From contig CM067084.1 of NCBI GenBank assembly GCA_034008185.1, positions 66,044,599 through 66,108,598 of the forward strand: a stretch of DNA of 64,000 nt. Reading direction: 5' to 3'. Position numbers and translations under genes: made by a program. This document shows, piece after piece, positions 38,346 through 53,042 of the stretch. The stretch's first letter is position 1; each line of letters opens with the position of its first letter. Source of the DNA: Gorsachius magnificus. Lineage: Eukaryota > Chordata > Aves > Pelecaniformes > Ardeidae. The notes beneath the pieces are model-generated. The model was given only the letters and a program-made list of their open reading frames with translations, did not search any database and had not been told where the DNA came from.

Positions 38346-41300
38346 CACAGTCACATGTGGAAACAGCTGTAGTTATTTTAAAAGTGACCATTCTTGGTGT
38401 TTGCTACTGCTTTTCCTCTGGAGGTGACTGACCTCGGGGCACGTCTTTGTCATGTGCTGCCTTGCCAAGTCATCTTCAGCATCCGCCAAGCCCTCCTTTG
38501 AAGTAAGAGCCATCGCAAGGGCCATTGTGGTGTCTCCCCGTGGGCTTGTAACTCCCAGCAGGACGACAGCCAGCAGCTAAGGCTGGTCACGTCTTGCATT
38601 GCTCCCACTCTGCCTGCTTCGTGGGTTCTGCCTGTGGGCATGGGCCTTTGCTCACGAGGAAGCCATCCTTAACCCCTTTCATGGTGACACAGCATGCTTC
38701 GTGCCTGTATGCAAAGAGGGATAAGCTTTATCTGAATAATATCCATTTACCGGCTGCTACTGGGATGACTCTTGGAATGTGGCTGCTATAAGTATTTAAA
38801 CAGTATTTACTGTCCTACAATTATACTTCTATGAAAGTATGTATAGATTAAGAACTAGGCTGTAATAGCAGTATTTTCAGTGAAAATATTTGCAATAAGC
38901 TTTCTGTTTCAGTCTACCACATGTTCAGTACCCATCTGTATGACATGAGTGAAAATAATTAATTGCTACTTGGTGAAATAATTGCCCCCAGTTTACTGTG
39001 CACCATAGGACATTATAGAAGACATTGGAGAGGCTTTGAAATTTGCTCTCAAGATTTTCAAGGGAAAATTATGATAAATTAAGGAAGACTTTAGATCTCA
39101 TCATAAGCTTGTGATTCTACTTCAGGGCTCAACTGCTCACAGAAAATCAGTGACATCCTCACGTGGGCCAAGTCTTTCCTTTTTAGTCATGGTACAAGGG
39201 GTTTTTAGTATTTACCATCTCTCTCACAGAGCATTATATTCTCACACATTCTAGAGGAAAGGTGGTTCTCTGCAAGCTTACCTGTTGCAATATTTCCAGC
39301 TATCCAGTTTTAAAACATTTGCTAGTAGGCATATGTATGCAATGCACCATGAACAAATGCCAAAAAGAAATCTCATAAAAACTTATTTTGTGTATTGAAA
39401 GAGGATGTGGGTTCAAGGGTGCTCCAATACCGCACCACTACTGTGTCTTTTTAGTAGTTTTACAGGTAGGTGTTTGCTATTAGGTGTTTGCTATTGTTAA
39501 AAGTGACAGCTACCTCCCTCTCTTTAGGCAAGTCTTTTAAAAAGAAGTGTCATTTACATGTGGTTTGCATATTTTAATTCATAATTTGCATATGCTAATT
39601 GACAGTGCATTGCAGCAGCAAATGTTATTGCATGTAGTCAGCCTAAATTGTAAGGAGTTACAGGAAAGTTTGTCTGCTCAAATGCAGGGTTCCTTCTCTA
39701 TCTCCGCAAAGACTGAACTGCTGTTGGCTCTCCCCAGTGATGCTGGAGGGGTTCTGTATTGCAAGCTTCAAAAGCCTAAGTAAATAAACACAGTGGTCTG
39801 TTTCCTATTTTCAAAGTGTATCTTGCAAATCTGGAAGAGAATCATCCCTTGCTATCTATGTCTTTCATGACAGCAACTTTGTGACAGATCGTGTAGAGAT
39901 TTGCTCTCAAAATGAGCCTACATTTCTGAAACTTTTCCAGGTAACAAGGATCCTAACTTCACCAGTAAGTTCATACATGAAGTGAATGTCTATGTAACCA
40001 TGCAGAGTCAGGAGGCAGAACTGTGGTGTAGAGTGAACCAGATGAACACACCACTTTGTAGCATGGACTGTCATGCGGCAGAAAACAGCAATGCTGCAAC
40101 ATGAGATTCATTTCTGCGGATCGCCAGGGTGTTTTCCGAGAACAAGCAAGATCAGTGGGATACTCAGAAATATGTATTGGAGGAAACATCCAAGTTTTTG
40201 CTCAAAAAGGTGTTAGATACAAAAGGACACAGTAGGGAATAACTCCTTTAATGATATTTAGGTTGCTGAATATTGCAACTGTTGACCCATACTGGAATAA
40301 TCTTATAAAGGGAGCCCACTGGGATCCTTCCGCTCTCTAGCAGACACACTGGCATCAGTTCATATATTTCTAGGCCACTATGTTTCAAACAAGAGCAGAT
40401 TCATATTACTACTGTCAGTGATGCGTTGAGAAAAAATAGTGAAAAAGACAAAAAGAAAACCTGCATAATTTTCCATTATAGTGACACCAATGTGGTATCA
40501 ATAATATGGACCATCCATCTTGCAGTAGTGTATTCCTGTGGCTAGCAGATGTGCAAGTGGCTGATGACTCTTTCCTTCAACATATCTAATGTTGCCAGTG
40601 GACCAGTTTTTATTTGAAGTTTCAGCAAAACTCCTGCTTAGTATCACATTTAATAAAGACAGTGTAGTAATTCCTGGTAAATTGAGGGGAATGATCCCTA
40701 GATGGATAGGTAGTTGGAAGAACCCCTCATAATTATCATCTCTCTGTGCCCGTTAAGAAACATCCATTGGCAGTCACCCTCTTGGGACTGGTTTGAAAAC
40801 TTGGCAGGGAGCACTGCAACATTTGCCTCAGATGTGTCGCCCCAACATACCACGGTCAGTATAGTGAGTACGGCGTATGGGAAGGAGTTCATTATTCCAC
40901 GTCAGTCGGCTAGTTATATAAAGGTTAGGTATTTCAAATAAAACACTATATAATATACAAAAATATTCTTAATTTCTGGAATTTTTGTCACTAGGGAGAC
41001 AGAAAAGACACCCACAGCACAGATGTAATTTTTTTCATGATACTGGAGTGTAAACGTAGAAGTTTCTCTGAAAAAAAGTAAGAATTTTTCTTGGTTTCTG
41101 ATTGCATTTGGGTTAAAATTTACTCCTTATAAGATAAACACCACTTTTTCTTGACACTGTTAAGAATGTCATTCCTCAAGTGTAGCTTGTAGCTCTGATG
41201 CAGTAAACAAAAATGTTGTTTTGTTAGTACTACCATTTGCTCTTAAATCTTCTCACAGTTGCATGAAAACCTGTGTTCCGAAATTCAACCATTCCCATCA

Positions 41301-44300
41301 CCTTTCTTGAGATTCTGCAGTTTTGGGTGCATTTATCACTACTCAGAACATACGGAGCACCAATAATTTAACAAACAAGTGGCAAACAAATTCTTCAATG
41401 GAAAGGCTTTGGGTGACCTTCTTGTGAGTGACTTCCATGTGAGTACCTCTTTGAAGGACATTGAATGGAGCAGACAGCTTACGACATCGGAGAATAAAAT
41501 GTGAATGGATGACATACAAGTGATGAAACTTGGGGGGAAAAAAGCAGGTGGAAATAACAGAGGAGGAGCAAAAGTTCAGCTCCCCTGTGCCGCATCCCCA
41601 CGCAGAGCAAAGGCTTTCTGTGAAGTTGCCTCTTTGGGGGTGTAGCGTGCCATCTGCCTCAGAAGTGGTGGATTTTTAGGAGAGATTAGAGGTGAGAAAT
41701 GTCACTCAGAGCCACTGCTTGTGACTACGCTGCACACCACCTCATGGGAATAGCTCTGGGAAATCAAACGCGTGCTGCTTTGCCGTCACAATGTGCGTAT
41801 GGTTAGAAGCTCCTGTTCCACCCCAGTAGGATATTGCGTGAGTGTGTAGGCACAGAGGATTAGCCTGAAGAAATTCGGAATCACTTTGCTAAATGTTTAT
41901 TGCTCCAGGAGTGGGCACATTATGTAGACACATAGAACATACTGTAAAAGAGGGTTGGTATTTTCTTCTTTCAGAAGTATAGGTCCCTGTATATTGATAT
42001 GGATTTAGGTGAGATTCGGTTACATGGTGTGGCAAAACCAAACCACCCCATGAATCTTTTCTGCAGTTACATGGCATCTGTGGTGTTATAACGTGCAGTC
42101 AGTGTGGGCACCTACTGGGTGCAAAAGCCCAAGGGAGAAGAGCTGTTAGTATCACATTGGTTGGTGTGAACTTGTGTACATTCAAATATTTAATGAGTTA
42201 TTTATAAGTTCCAAGCCATAGCTCAGATCTTGAAAGTAATTTCACTCTTTTCCAATGGCAAGCAAAATAGCCACCCCTTTTAAGGACCACATGCCTCCAA
42301 AGTTCTTGTGAAGGCAGGAAACAACAAGAATTTCAGGCTCAAAAGCCTGTGAGAATAAACTCCCTCATATGATTTTTAGCACTTCCTAACTCTAACCAGA
42401 TGTGAGGTATGCAAGAATAACCTTTTAATGTATATTTCTAGCTGTGCTGCTTCTAGGAACAGGAGGATAGGAGGGATGTGGATAAAGTACTGTATAAAAT
42501 ATGAGAGTGCTGATCCAAAAAAATTTTAAATGTCATGTTCAGTCCAAGGTTTGTGCAGAGGTCTGGGAACAGCTCTTATTTGTCTAAATTGCTTTCCTTA
42601 TGCCTCACTGTGGGCGATTTTCCCTCCTTTCCTATTTTTTGTAGCAAAATGACATTTCAGTTTTGAGTTAATCCACAATTTTGCTGAAAAAAAATTTACA
42701 GAACTGAGTTTGTATTAGCGAGTAGTTGCAGAGCAAAGCCCCTGTTTTCTGAGGCTTTCAAGTTGCACGCACTGTGCTTTATTGGCATGATCCAGGCACA
42801 TAAGGAGGAGAAGCAGTGTAGCTACCTGTCCTGCATCAGAGCACGGCATTCCTCCTCTGCCCTTACCCCTTAGATGGCTAATCTCACAAAAATTAAGATT
42901 ATTTTCTTCAATTCCTCTTATCATTACATGAGCAAAATTCCTGCTGTTTAAGTGGAGATCCATGAGGTACCAGGATTTGTCCTTGAATAATGTCTGAAGT
43001 AAGACCAGGATTAACAGGGGAAAAAATAATTTGAAAATATTCATGTGTGAGTGTAGTGAAGGAAGACTGGCTTTAGGCAGAGGTATTTTTCTATGCTTAT
43101 GGTGAAAAAATGACTTTTTAGGAGTGTTACTTGCTATTACTCTTCTCTGTAATGGATGCCCACAACATAACAATTTTGGACTGGCATTTTCTGAGTTTTA
43201 TTCCAGCACCTTTTTTGTTTGTCTTATAACAAAAGTATGAATTGGTTCCTACCAAACTTACTATTATATCGTGTTAGGCTTTGTAAACAAATAAATCAGC
43301 TAACTATTCACTGCAGTAATCACCACACAAATTTGTTTCCAGATCCTGAGCTGAGTTTGCAATACTGCTGGTAAAAAATATATTCTTAGTTGTGAAACAT
43401 GTACAAATTATTTGAAAGCCAGGGGGATATTTCAAATGTGTATGTGTACAGCACCATATCTGCATGTTTACATTGCAAGGTGGAGTATCTTATTTTTTTT
43501 TTATTGAGAGTCCTGTTTGACCATAAGGAGTGTGAAAGAAATAAAATTAAATTGGTTTGCCCACATTAGGTGATTTATGTACATTTTTCAAATTTGGTAG
43601 ATTTTGAAAAAAATATATTTAATTTGTCAAAAAAGTATTTTGAATTAGATAGTCATATTCATGTTAAGATATCAGAACACAGAGTTATCAATCTGGATCA
43701 TTCTCCCTGATGTCAACAGGGATGCTTATTGGCATCAACACTATCAACACCGCTGAAAGGTAAATGTTATTCCTAAGCCTTTAGAGAAGAACTTCCCACC
43801 TTGAATTTCTTCAGTGCTGTAAGAAAATATGTTCCAAGAGAAATTTTTTTTTATATGTTTCCAGTCTGTGATCATAAAGCTTGTAAATATTTTTCTGTAA
43901 TTAAATTAAGAGTAGTTAGGTTGATATTTGGAGTATGGGGTTCCCTGTGATCTCATTGTACTTGGATGTTAATAGCTATTAGTAGCCATGACTTCCATGT
44001 GTAATTGAAGGCAACCATCACCTTTGTAGCTTTCCACCTGATCGTTTTTGGAAGCAGGTATGATGGACCAGGGCACGGATCATGTCACACTTGTCTTTTT
44101 TTTTTTCCATTTTTTCCTTAGGCTTTTAGTTTGGCTGTTGTCAGGCACAGGTGTCAGTCTGGGTGGGCATTTGGGCTGATCCCGTGTGGTGGTTGTTACG
44201 GTTTATCTTCAGGGGGTCCCTGAAGCTGTCCTGACAGTGGCAGTTCAGCATTGCCAGGGGAACTGCATCTTACCTGTAGTGGTTCCAGAAATCACACTGA

Positions 44301-47300
44301 GTCATTCTAGCAAAAATATATCAAGAGGATGATATAATGACTCTCTGTGAAATGTGGAAAAAATGTATCATACAGCTGAAAGGACAGAAAACATAGGAAG
44401 AGGCTATTTCAACTTCAGCACAGATTTGTTACAGCACTTATTACTGGTGTTACCTTTTTCACGTTAAGAGCATTCTGCATTACTTGCTGCATAAAATTTT
44501 ATTAAAAGCTACGTATAACGTGCATTCTGACTGAAGCTTATAAACCTGTTACATTGCTTGCCCTTTTCTGAAAGAGGTTCTTTATCATTTGACGTTATTT
44601 TGTCAGACATCTGATTTGTATAGCTGAACACAGGGCACTTGCTTTCATTTTAAGGGTAATAAACAAGCTGCACTTTTAAAACCAACAAAACATTTTTAAA
44701 TGGTAGAATATTTTTCCTAATTATTTTGTCTAGTGTGTTGAATAGCTTTTTACTTTCTCTGCAGTTAGCTTCCATGAGCTTGAAAGGGAAAGAGAGTGCA
44801 AAAGCAAGCTTTGCTGCAGAAAAAAAGAAATCAAAGCCAACCACCAATGGCTTTTTGAAAAAGAGTGTTCTGGTTGTTATAAAACATGTATATAACCGAC
44901 AACTGATATTATCCACTGGTGAGATATTGTTCATATGTCTACAGCATAAAATTACCAGAAAAATCATGCTGGTTATCAATCCACATGTGCTCAATGCAGT
45001 TTGAGGATTTTGAGAGTACCATGTGTATCTTTTATCATATCACTGTAACCCCTCACCTCTCACCAGTTCTCCAGACACGTTCCCCACTATGTTATGTCCC
45101 TTTTGATGCACATATCAACACATTTCACCTCTGATGTTTTTCACCTGAATGTGGACCGTGCTGTGATGCTTGACTGACAGTGCTTGAGCATGACGTCCTG
45201 TGTTCAGGAAAGGAACTGTCTTTCTCCTTCACATTGCCTACCTGTGGGTTTCAGCCTTGCCACGAAAAGAAGTGTTCCAGTGTTGAGGAGGTCAGCTATG
45301 CCTATATGGCAAATGCCTATACGAGCCTGTTCTGCCCACATGCTGAGCTGCCCAGATGCTGTGAGACCATTTTCATCTGGCTCGCAGCCCAAACAAACAT
45401 ATCTTGCCTCTTCACAGGGTTTACTTGCTCAGACGTGATGCCATGCTATGCAAACATGTAGCTTTTGGGTTATTTGGAGTGTTAGCAGAGCAAGTTGGTG
45501 TCTGCATACAATATGTTTTACAGACACATTCGTGGCTCTGTTTACACTGTACTAACCACAGCGAAGTACTAGCTTTAACTAACTTAAACTAGCTGCCATA
45601 AGTGCTGTTAGTAGCTTTCTCTCAGCAGAAGAGAGTTTGTGGAGAGCTGCAGAAAGCATCCAAGAAGGGTAAACTCTGCCTGAGCTGGGCCCTCACAGCC
45701 TGCGTTTGTCTTCAGGCTTCTCATCAGGCACGGTGGTGCTGGTGTGAGATGCTGTTCTGGCAGATACAAACTGGACTGAAACCAAAAATAGGGTTTATCA
45801 GAGTTGCAGCTAATGAAAGGTTTATGTTGCTGTTGACTTTGCCTGGATGTAAATCAGGAGCTTTAAAAGTGAAAAGCTATCCACTACACATGGTACTCTG
45901 TCTCAGTCATTCACAGCTTCTCTTTTAATGTTTCTAAGGGTGAAAGGGACCTATGCATTATTCAGATCAGTACTTTGTCAGTTGTTTATTCTTCCCTCAT
46001 ATAGGCTGTAAATGTTTAATAGTATTTCTAGAATACATGTAAGATCTTTTTTTTTTTTCTGCCTCAGCTTCCCATCTCAACATGGTTCAGAGGAGAGAGT
46101 GGAGATCAGAAACTGGTAGAATTATGTTTGTAGACATCTGTCTTCAGAACAACTTTGCACCAGCAAATATAGCACAACAGATCTTCCTACATGCTTTCGT
46201 AATGATAGCTTGAATATTTATACAGTCTGGGGGAGGGGAAGATCCCTACCCTAGTGGTCAAATTCTTTGCAGGTGGTAATTGGGTAATTGGTGTGGTTCC
46301 AGTGACCTGCTTAATTTTTGTGGATCAACAAGAGATTAATCAAGGTGATTGCTCTGAAACGTGTGCATTGGTCAGTTAACCCACCACCGGCACGAATGTG
46401 CTGCAGAAAGGCAGACACAGGTTTTCTGCAACAACTACGCTTAGGTTTTGAGTTCTCTGTCAAGGTTCTGCCCCAGACCAGCTTGGGTACCTGCATAAAA
46501 GAATTGTGGCAGTGAGGGTATGGCCAATATGACTTTATCTTAATGTCATTTTGCTTGTAGTTTTACATAATTTTTTGTTTCATGCCGTGTTTAGTATTCT
46601 GCTAGGTCAGATGAAGTCAGGGGTCAGGGGTGTGCTTGACTTAATACAACTGGATGGTTTGCCTGGTTTTTGTCTGTTCTTTTTGGTGTCCTGTCATTTG
46701 AATTTTATGTTTTTGCCTTTATTTCTTGAGACGACTTTTCTGGGTATCATTTTCCGTGCTGTGTTGGTCCTTTCTGCTGGTACAGATTGCATTTGTTCAT
46801 CTAAAATGCCTGTCCTGCACAATTCCCATCATTTTTACGGTCTTACATTTTGTCATTTTCTGCTTGAGTTTGGTTGTGGTTTGTTATGCTTTGACAGTGG
46901 TTTGTCATATGGCTGTGAATAACCTCTTTGGCTTGCCTTTAAAACTTTCTTCTTTGCAGTTGTTGAACAAAGTTAACTGAAATACTCTTTCTTCAAACAG
47001 AATGATTAGCACAGCCAGAAGCGTAAGTGGCTGTATACTGCTACTAGGCAAACCATTTGTTCTGGCTTATTCGTATTCAGAGTGCACATTTTTTATGCAA
47101 ATATAAATATTCTCTTCGGTAAAATATTCATGTATAGATTTTTGCTGGGGAGTGATGGTTTTGGTTTGTAAGATGTGGAAGTTTTACAGTTAAAACTGGA
47201 GCTTCCTCATCTAAGGTATGTCTTTTGTCTGTGGAAAAAGAATGTGGGTAACCCCCACAAACACTTCTCCCCTCCAGCCTAAAAAAATCAGCTTAGACCA

Positions 47301-47584
47301 TAGGCTTCCTCAGAAATGTGCTGGCCATGAGAAATTCTGAATTGTTCAGTGTGGGATAAGGGTCTGGTCTGCTCAGTACTACTAGAAACCTAATTCAGTT
47401 GTTTAAACAGCAAACTGCACAGGCTCTGAGTTTTCATTTTAGGATCGGTTAGCAGATTCCCTGAGTTCTTAGTGTTGTCACTGGATACAGAGCGAAAACT
47501 TAAAGCTTGATTCTGGGACAGAACTGTGCAGGGCCAGTGCTCTACTATTTGTGCTTGAATTTGGAGGTGCTGGTTATGAGACCC

Positions 47585-48207
47585 GCAGGAAAGGAGCTAA
47601 GAGTTCAAGCTGACTGCAAGCCAGCAACGTGCCATTGCAGCAAAGCAGCCAGCAGCCTCCTTGGCTGTAGCAGGGAGAGTTTGAAGGGGGTGATCCTTCC
47701 CTCAGTGCTGGTGGGACACATCTGGAGTAGGGTATTCCATTTGGGCTCACCATTTAGAAGGAAGACATGTTTTTACTACCAGAGAAGAGCCATGAATATG
47801 ATTAAGGGCTTGGAGGATCTACTGTAAGAGGAGAGGCTGAGAGCGCTGAGACTGTACAGCCTGGAGAAGGGGCATCAATGTGTGTAAATATGCGATGGGG
47901 TCGGAGTAAAGAAGACAGAGGCAGACTCTTCTCAGTGTTGTCCAGTGAAATGCATGAGGCATTGGGCACAAAGTGAAACACAGAAAATTCCATTTAAACA
48001 TGAGAAAAAGCATTTTCCTCGAAGGATAGTCAAACACTGGCACAGGTTATGTAGAGAGGTTGTGAAGGCTCCATCCTTGGAGATATTCAAAACCTGACTG
48101 TACACAGTCCTAGGCAACCCACTGCAGGTGACCCTGCTCTGAGGGGGGGTTGCACCAGACGATCCCCAGAGGTGCCCCCCAAGCCCAGCTGCCATCCTGT
48201 GCAAGGG
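47585..48207 (+). mobile_element. Decayed CR1 LINE, ORF2 C-terminal end and 3' UTR
   Basis: In + frames with shifts the DNA encodes AASSLLGCSRES, then RRAMNMIKGLEDL and YEERLRALRLYSLEKG. These correspond to the CR1 ORF2 C-terminal motifs (ILGCIR, RRATKMIKGLEHLSYEERL). They are followed by remnants of LFSV and [18 protein letters not shown], and then by the 3' UTR phrase GGGGGGTTGCACCAGACGAT plus CCCCAGAGGTGCCCC. The tail reduces to CATCCTGTGCAA, a decayed form of the ATTCTGTGATTCTGTG tail. Stops and frameshifts are frequent. The 5' edge is approximate. Confidence 0.85.
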
Positions 48208-49498
48208 ATCTTGGGCTCTGCCGCTTGAGCTCCACATCCCCTGGTCCAGACTGCCTTAGCCCGAGGCTGAAATACTCTAGGTAGGAAGACTGAATTTTGT
48301 AGTGAGCAATTCTTTAAAGACTGGTAGTGTGCTGCCAGTATAATTAGGAAAGGGTTGGGAGGAAACTTTACTGTAACAGGTAAGCTGGCAGAGCCTTAAT
48401 GAAAAACTACGCTGATGCAGTTTAGCTCTGTACTGAGACACATAGGGCTTTTCATAGTTGTTTTCTGACTATTTTCACCAAAATTAATTATAGTAAAATA
48501 TCGTGTCTCTTTAGAGAGATGGCGGATTTAAGGCTGAGTTGCAGATTATGTGTTTATGAGAATAGGGGTCATAAGGTGTTGGAGTTAAACCGAGTTCTCA
48601 TTGTCGTGAAGTTTCTGTTACTTGTTCTTGACTCAAGTGTGGTTTAGAGGATTGAGGTGCTAGTTACAGGCTTTCGAGAAAGGGAAATACACTGTCCGCT
48701 GAATCACAATTATACAGGCAAATCCTCACCAGGGTAAAACAATGTTAGAAAATAATTATTGGAGAAAAGGCAGCATCAAGCCTAACACCATGTTTGAATG
48801 ACACAGGATAGAGGGAACTGGAGAGGGAAACCTAGACATTTACAATTTTATAAGCTTTAGTATTTTCGGTTGTAGCTTTTAACTGTAGGCAGTATTATTG
48901 ACGTAGAATAAATAAGATATTGCAGATACCATGAAAGTGTCAGGGATCAAAAGAAAAACACCCCAAACCATTGGGTTCTGGATGTGGGAAGGATTCAAGT
49001 CACTCAGTCTCAGAGCTGAATCCATCTTACTCATCCCACTTTGCAGTTTTGTTACAAAATTGAGGACAAAGGCAAAATGGTTGGAAACTTTAGATTTCCC
49101 CAATTTCCATGAAGTGCTAAGTAGATCATTAAAGATACAAACAAAATTGTAAGGACATGAGAAGAATGTATATACAGCTAATTTTACTCCTCAAAAAGCT
49201 GTGCTTTATTAGCGATATGAAGGTCATACTTCCACTGTCTTCTGAACTTCATGAGCTTAAAATCTGTAATGTCTGTAGATGATACAGATGTTTTCTGAAT
49301 GTTTAAATGCAATATAGTCCATAGTGACAGTATACTAGTATACTCTAGTATATCATTATTATTACTACTGTTGTAATAGACTTTAAATCATACATTTAAT
49401 TTTACTTAATATTTAATTTGTATAAATAACTAGACATTTCCTGTAAGTGGAAATTAATCATATATTGTAAGTTGTATTCAATAAGAGTCTAAATGATA

Positions 49499-49530
49499 GG
49501 AGCCCAATCCTACCCACTTAGATAGGGAGA
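49499..49530. repeat. Possible arm of the same dispersed repeat
   Basis: GGAGCCCAATCCTACCCACT resembles the outer end (GGGCCCAATCCTGCACCCA) of the element described near 56374. No second arm is clear. Confidence 0.3.
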
Positions 49531-52500
49531 AAAAAAGGACAGGTCTGTGTGTGCCAGATTCTGCCTTGGATACATGTGGGTGGTTTAATCAACATGGCCC
49601 ACACGTCTCTGAAACAGAATTTGGACTTAGACTGTCTTTTCACTGCCTTTCATGCCATACTATCAATCTAACAGTAGCTTTTCCTGGGAATTGACAGATT
49701 CATGCTGTTTGGGTTTGAATCTGCTCACCAGATAAGGTCTTCTAAAGTTGGAGGAGCGTTCCCACGAGCAGCCTGCCTTGTGGCTCTTCCCGAGAGCAGG
49801 TCACCGTGCTGAAAACTGGAGCTTTACAGTTGCCCAGCTTCATGGAAGGAACCCTCCCTCCACGTCCCAGCCAGATGGGCTGTGTCTGGGAGGGAACACA
49901 CCTCATGTGCTATTTCACTGGGGCAAATGTGGGCAAACAGAGCTATGGGCAGAATATCAGCAATGGCATCACTATGTAACTCCATGAAGTTTTGCTTTGT
50001 ACTGTTTTGTTTATTTCAGGTAAAAAAACATATGTAAATGGACATGCCAAGCTCTGGCCCACACAGATGTCAATTAGCCATGCCCAGAGATGTCAATTAA
50101 CAATTAACAGAAAGCTCAGGCTTTTCTTCTGCTGTGCTCGGGAAGCTCATTTGCAATCAATGGGAAGTCTTCTCCTGGCTTCCCCAGCCCTTACGTCTGG
50201 CTGAGGGAGAGTTAGTTGTAGCATCTCCATTTAATTAGTGAGATCCAACCGTGATAATCTCTCAAGCAAGAGACTTTCATGGTCTGCCTAGTGCTTGACA
50301 GGACAGCTCAGCATCTGGTGTTGGGAGCCAAAAAACCCCACAGCCCCAACCAGTGGAGCTCCTGAAGCGTATCCATAGCACGTAGACAAGATAATCAGCT
50401 GCAGGCTGCACCAGAGCTTCCAGACAGAGCTCCTTTAAGCTATAGGCACAGGGTGGTGTTTTCATTCTGTTGCTGATTCTGTGGAACTTTTAAGGGCTTT
50501 TTACATTTTATGGTCTTATATTTATCTCTATTTTGTTAGTTATTTTATATCCTAGCTCTAATTGAAGACATAGGACTTGACAGGATTCAGAACTGCAAAA
50601 ACCAGCCTGGAAGCAATAAAACCAGTATTTTTGTTTCACTGATTAACACTTCCATTGTTTCACTTCTATACCAACTTGGCAGTTATCTTACATGGTGTGT
50701 ATGTATATGCTAAATCCAAGTCTCTGCCCCTGACAGCTTCTACTGTAAAGGCAACACATGAGCAGGTGAGTGAGCAAGGAGGGGTTTGCTATCAAGCCCT
50801 GCTTCTGCAAAGAGGCCGTGAACCTTCATTCTGTAGAGAGACCATTGAGATTTTGACAGCCTATCTTTGGGACACAAAGGGAGGAAGTGTTCTTCTATTC
50901 CTAGCCCACAAATAATACCAGTTTCCTGTGAAGTCGAAAAACATGTTTACTTTCTATTCTATTCAAGTCTTCCTTGGGAGAAAAAAAAAGCCAGCAGTAC
51001 CATCACCACCACATGGTGTGTGGTGGTACCACAATTACATTACAAACTATTTTTTTAACTGGCTTTCTGCCCATGGCTAGTCCAAGTCTGACAAAAACCC
51101 TGAACTTCACAAATTATGGCCATTCCCACCTAGATTGTTGGACTTTCTGGCTCAATTTGGGAAGGAAAAATAGTTCTAGACTTAAACATATTCCTGAGAG
51201 AATAAAGTATTTTACACTCAGGCAAACATATTAGAAGGGGAAATAAATGAAAAGAAAGCATGAAAATAAGGATTGCTAGGATCAGGATGACAGAGGGGCA
51301 CACGAATAGTTACCGTTGCATGCCCAGGCCAAAAAGCAGGAGCATGACCCAAGTGCCTCTTTCCCCAAGAGTCAGGCCTTGGGTGGTTTAATGTGTCAGA
51401 TGGTTTCATTCTTTTCTTTAGAATTCCCTAGGAATGATTCTTAAGAAGTTATATATAATATAACTCTTACTGACCTATGAAGCTTCTTGCCTGTGTTCAT
51501 AGATTGAATTAACTGATTTCTGGACCACTCACATTTGGGGCAGTGTCACAAATCTACCTGTCTTACTTCAATTCTAAAATTGTATTTAGGTCTCTGATCC
51601 ACCAGAAAGGTACACAGAATCACATGTAGCCAAGCCATTGCACCACTGAATAGGCTAAAGGTACATCATTCCAGCGGATGACAGCATTATATTTTGTGCA
51701 AAACACTCATCACTTCAGATATGTCTTTCTTAAGGACATTTTCATGAAAATAACTGTTACCTGTTGCTAAATCCAGCTGATCTTTGTTAGTTTGCTTTGC
51801 TGTTTGGGGATTTGCTAGCACAAATGAAGCCAACAGTAAGGGGCAGTGCCCGCCTCGAGTGGGTAATTGTACTTCCTCAGATACTCAGCTAGGGATGAAG
51901 GATGCTGCCCAGGACAAAATGATAAATTAAAGCAGCATTCCAGTGATCTGGAATTAATGCCTGAATGCTGAGGGGCAGGTGAATTTTCCTTCTAGTATAT
52001 CCAGTATCTTACAATGCTGGGTGTCACATTTCACACTGTTAAAAGGTCTTTTCTGGGTAATGTGACTGGAAGAGCCTGTTAGTATTTGTGTAGATGCAGG
52101 TCTGCTTTCCTAAGCCTGAGTACTGGGCTCAGAGCCTCAGCTTCTGCAGTCATGGCTATTCCAATGTATTCTTGCAGGCAGATGATATACCATCTCTTAT
52201 TAACATTGTTTGATAAGTCCCATTAAAAAGCCTTCTTTCTATTTATTTATAATTTTGCCAAACTTGACCCAATAAGGGTGAAATTGGTTTTGCTTTTAGC
52301 TAGTTCTTTTTTATTTGAGCCAAAAAGGATTCTCTTTTCCCCCCAAATGGACAAATATAATTTTGTCCATGTTACAAAAATCTTGCAATTTTGTTTTTCA
52401 AATGCCCAAGAATCTGTATGCTCTGGAGTAGGGTTGCTTACCTTTGTGGCAGGGGTTTCCCTTTTGTCCTCTTTGTGGAAATCTGACTGAATTTAGCAAA

Positions 52501-52942
52501 TTTATAAATACTTGGGGGAAAAAAGCACCCATTCTCAAGTACTCAGTGCAGGCTTTACTAGAGTTTGACAGCTAAAACTTCCGAGGACTCCCTTTCCCAG
52601 GAATGTAGTAAGGCTCCTTGTAGGAGCCCAGTGGGGCTATCCACATGCCAGCTGCAAAGAGTGGCTAGACCTGTCAGCTCAGGGCTATGTGGACTCATGG
52701 ACATTTCCACTGCAAAGTCCGCAGGGAAGGCTCAGCCAGTGCTGCATGCGAGAACAGGAAGTTTGTCCTTCTCCTGCACTACAGGAGGATGCACCTGGGA
52801 TCCAGGTGGCCCTACAAAAGAACCAGCTTGGCCTGAATGTGGAGGAAAGAAGAAGGAATAAGAGGAAAGAAAAGAGAAGGGAATAAATCAGGGCAAGATG
52901 ACATTGATATGGGAGAGGGGAGAGGAATAGTAACTGGGAGGA

Positions 52943-53042
52943 ACATGGTTTAGTGGTTCAGTGGTGGGATGGCAGGGTTAGGTCAACAGTTGGACTTGAT
53001 GATCTTAAAGGTCTTTTCCAACCTAAATGATTCTGTGATTCT
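52943..53042 (+). mobile_element. Short CR1 3' end fragment
   Basis: About 100 bases of CR1 3' UTR: ATGGTTTAGTGGTTCAGTGG, TTGGACTTGATGATCTTAAA, GGTCTTTTCCAACCTAAATG, then the tail ATTCTGTGATTCTAT. It is the same subfamily type as the minus-strand copy at 20301-20612 and is sense to LDB2. Confidence 0.95.

Noticed and set aside
42715..43173. 152-codon minus-strand open frame with a hydrophobic segment
   Set aside because: No recognisable family, and a chance frame of this length is expected in 64 kb read in six frames.
46059..46080. CTGCCTCAGCTTCCCATCT as another MIR-like SINE
   Set aside because: A single short phrase next to a T12 run, without the head or 3' segments.
46551..46922. 123-codon hydrophobic open frame resembling a membrane protein
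   Set aside because: Hydrophobicity follows from T-rich codons. No conserved motif.
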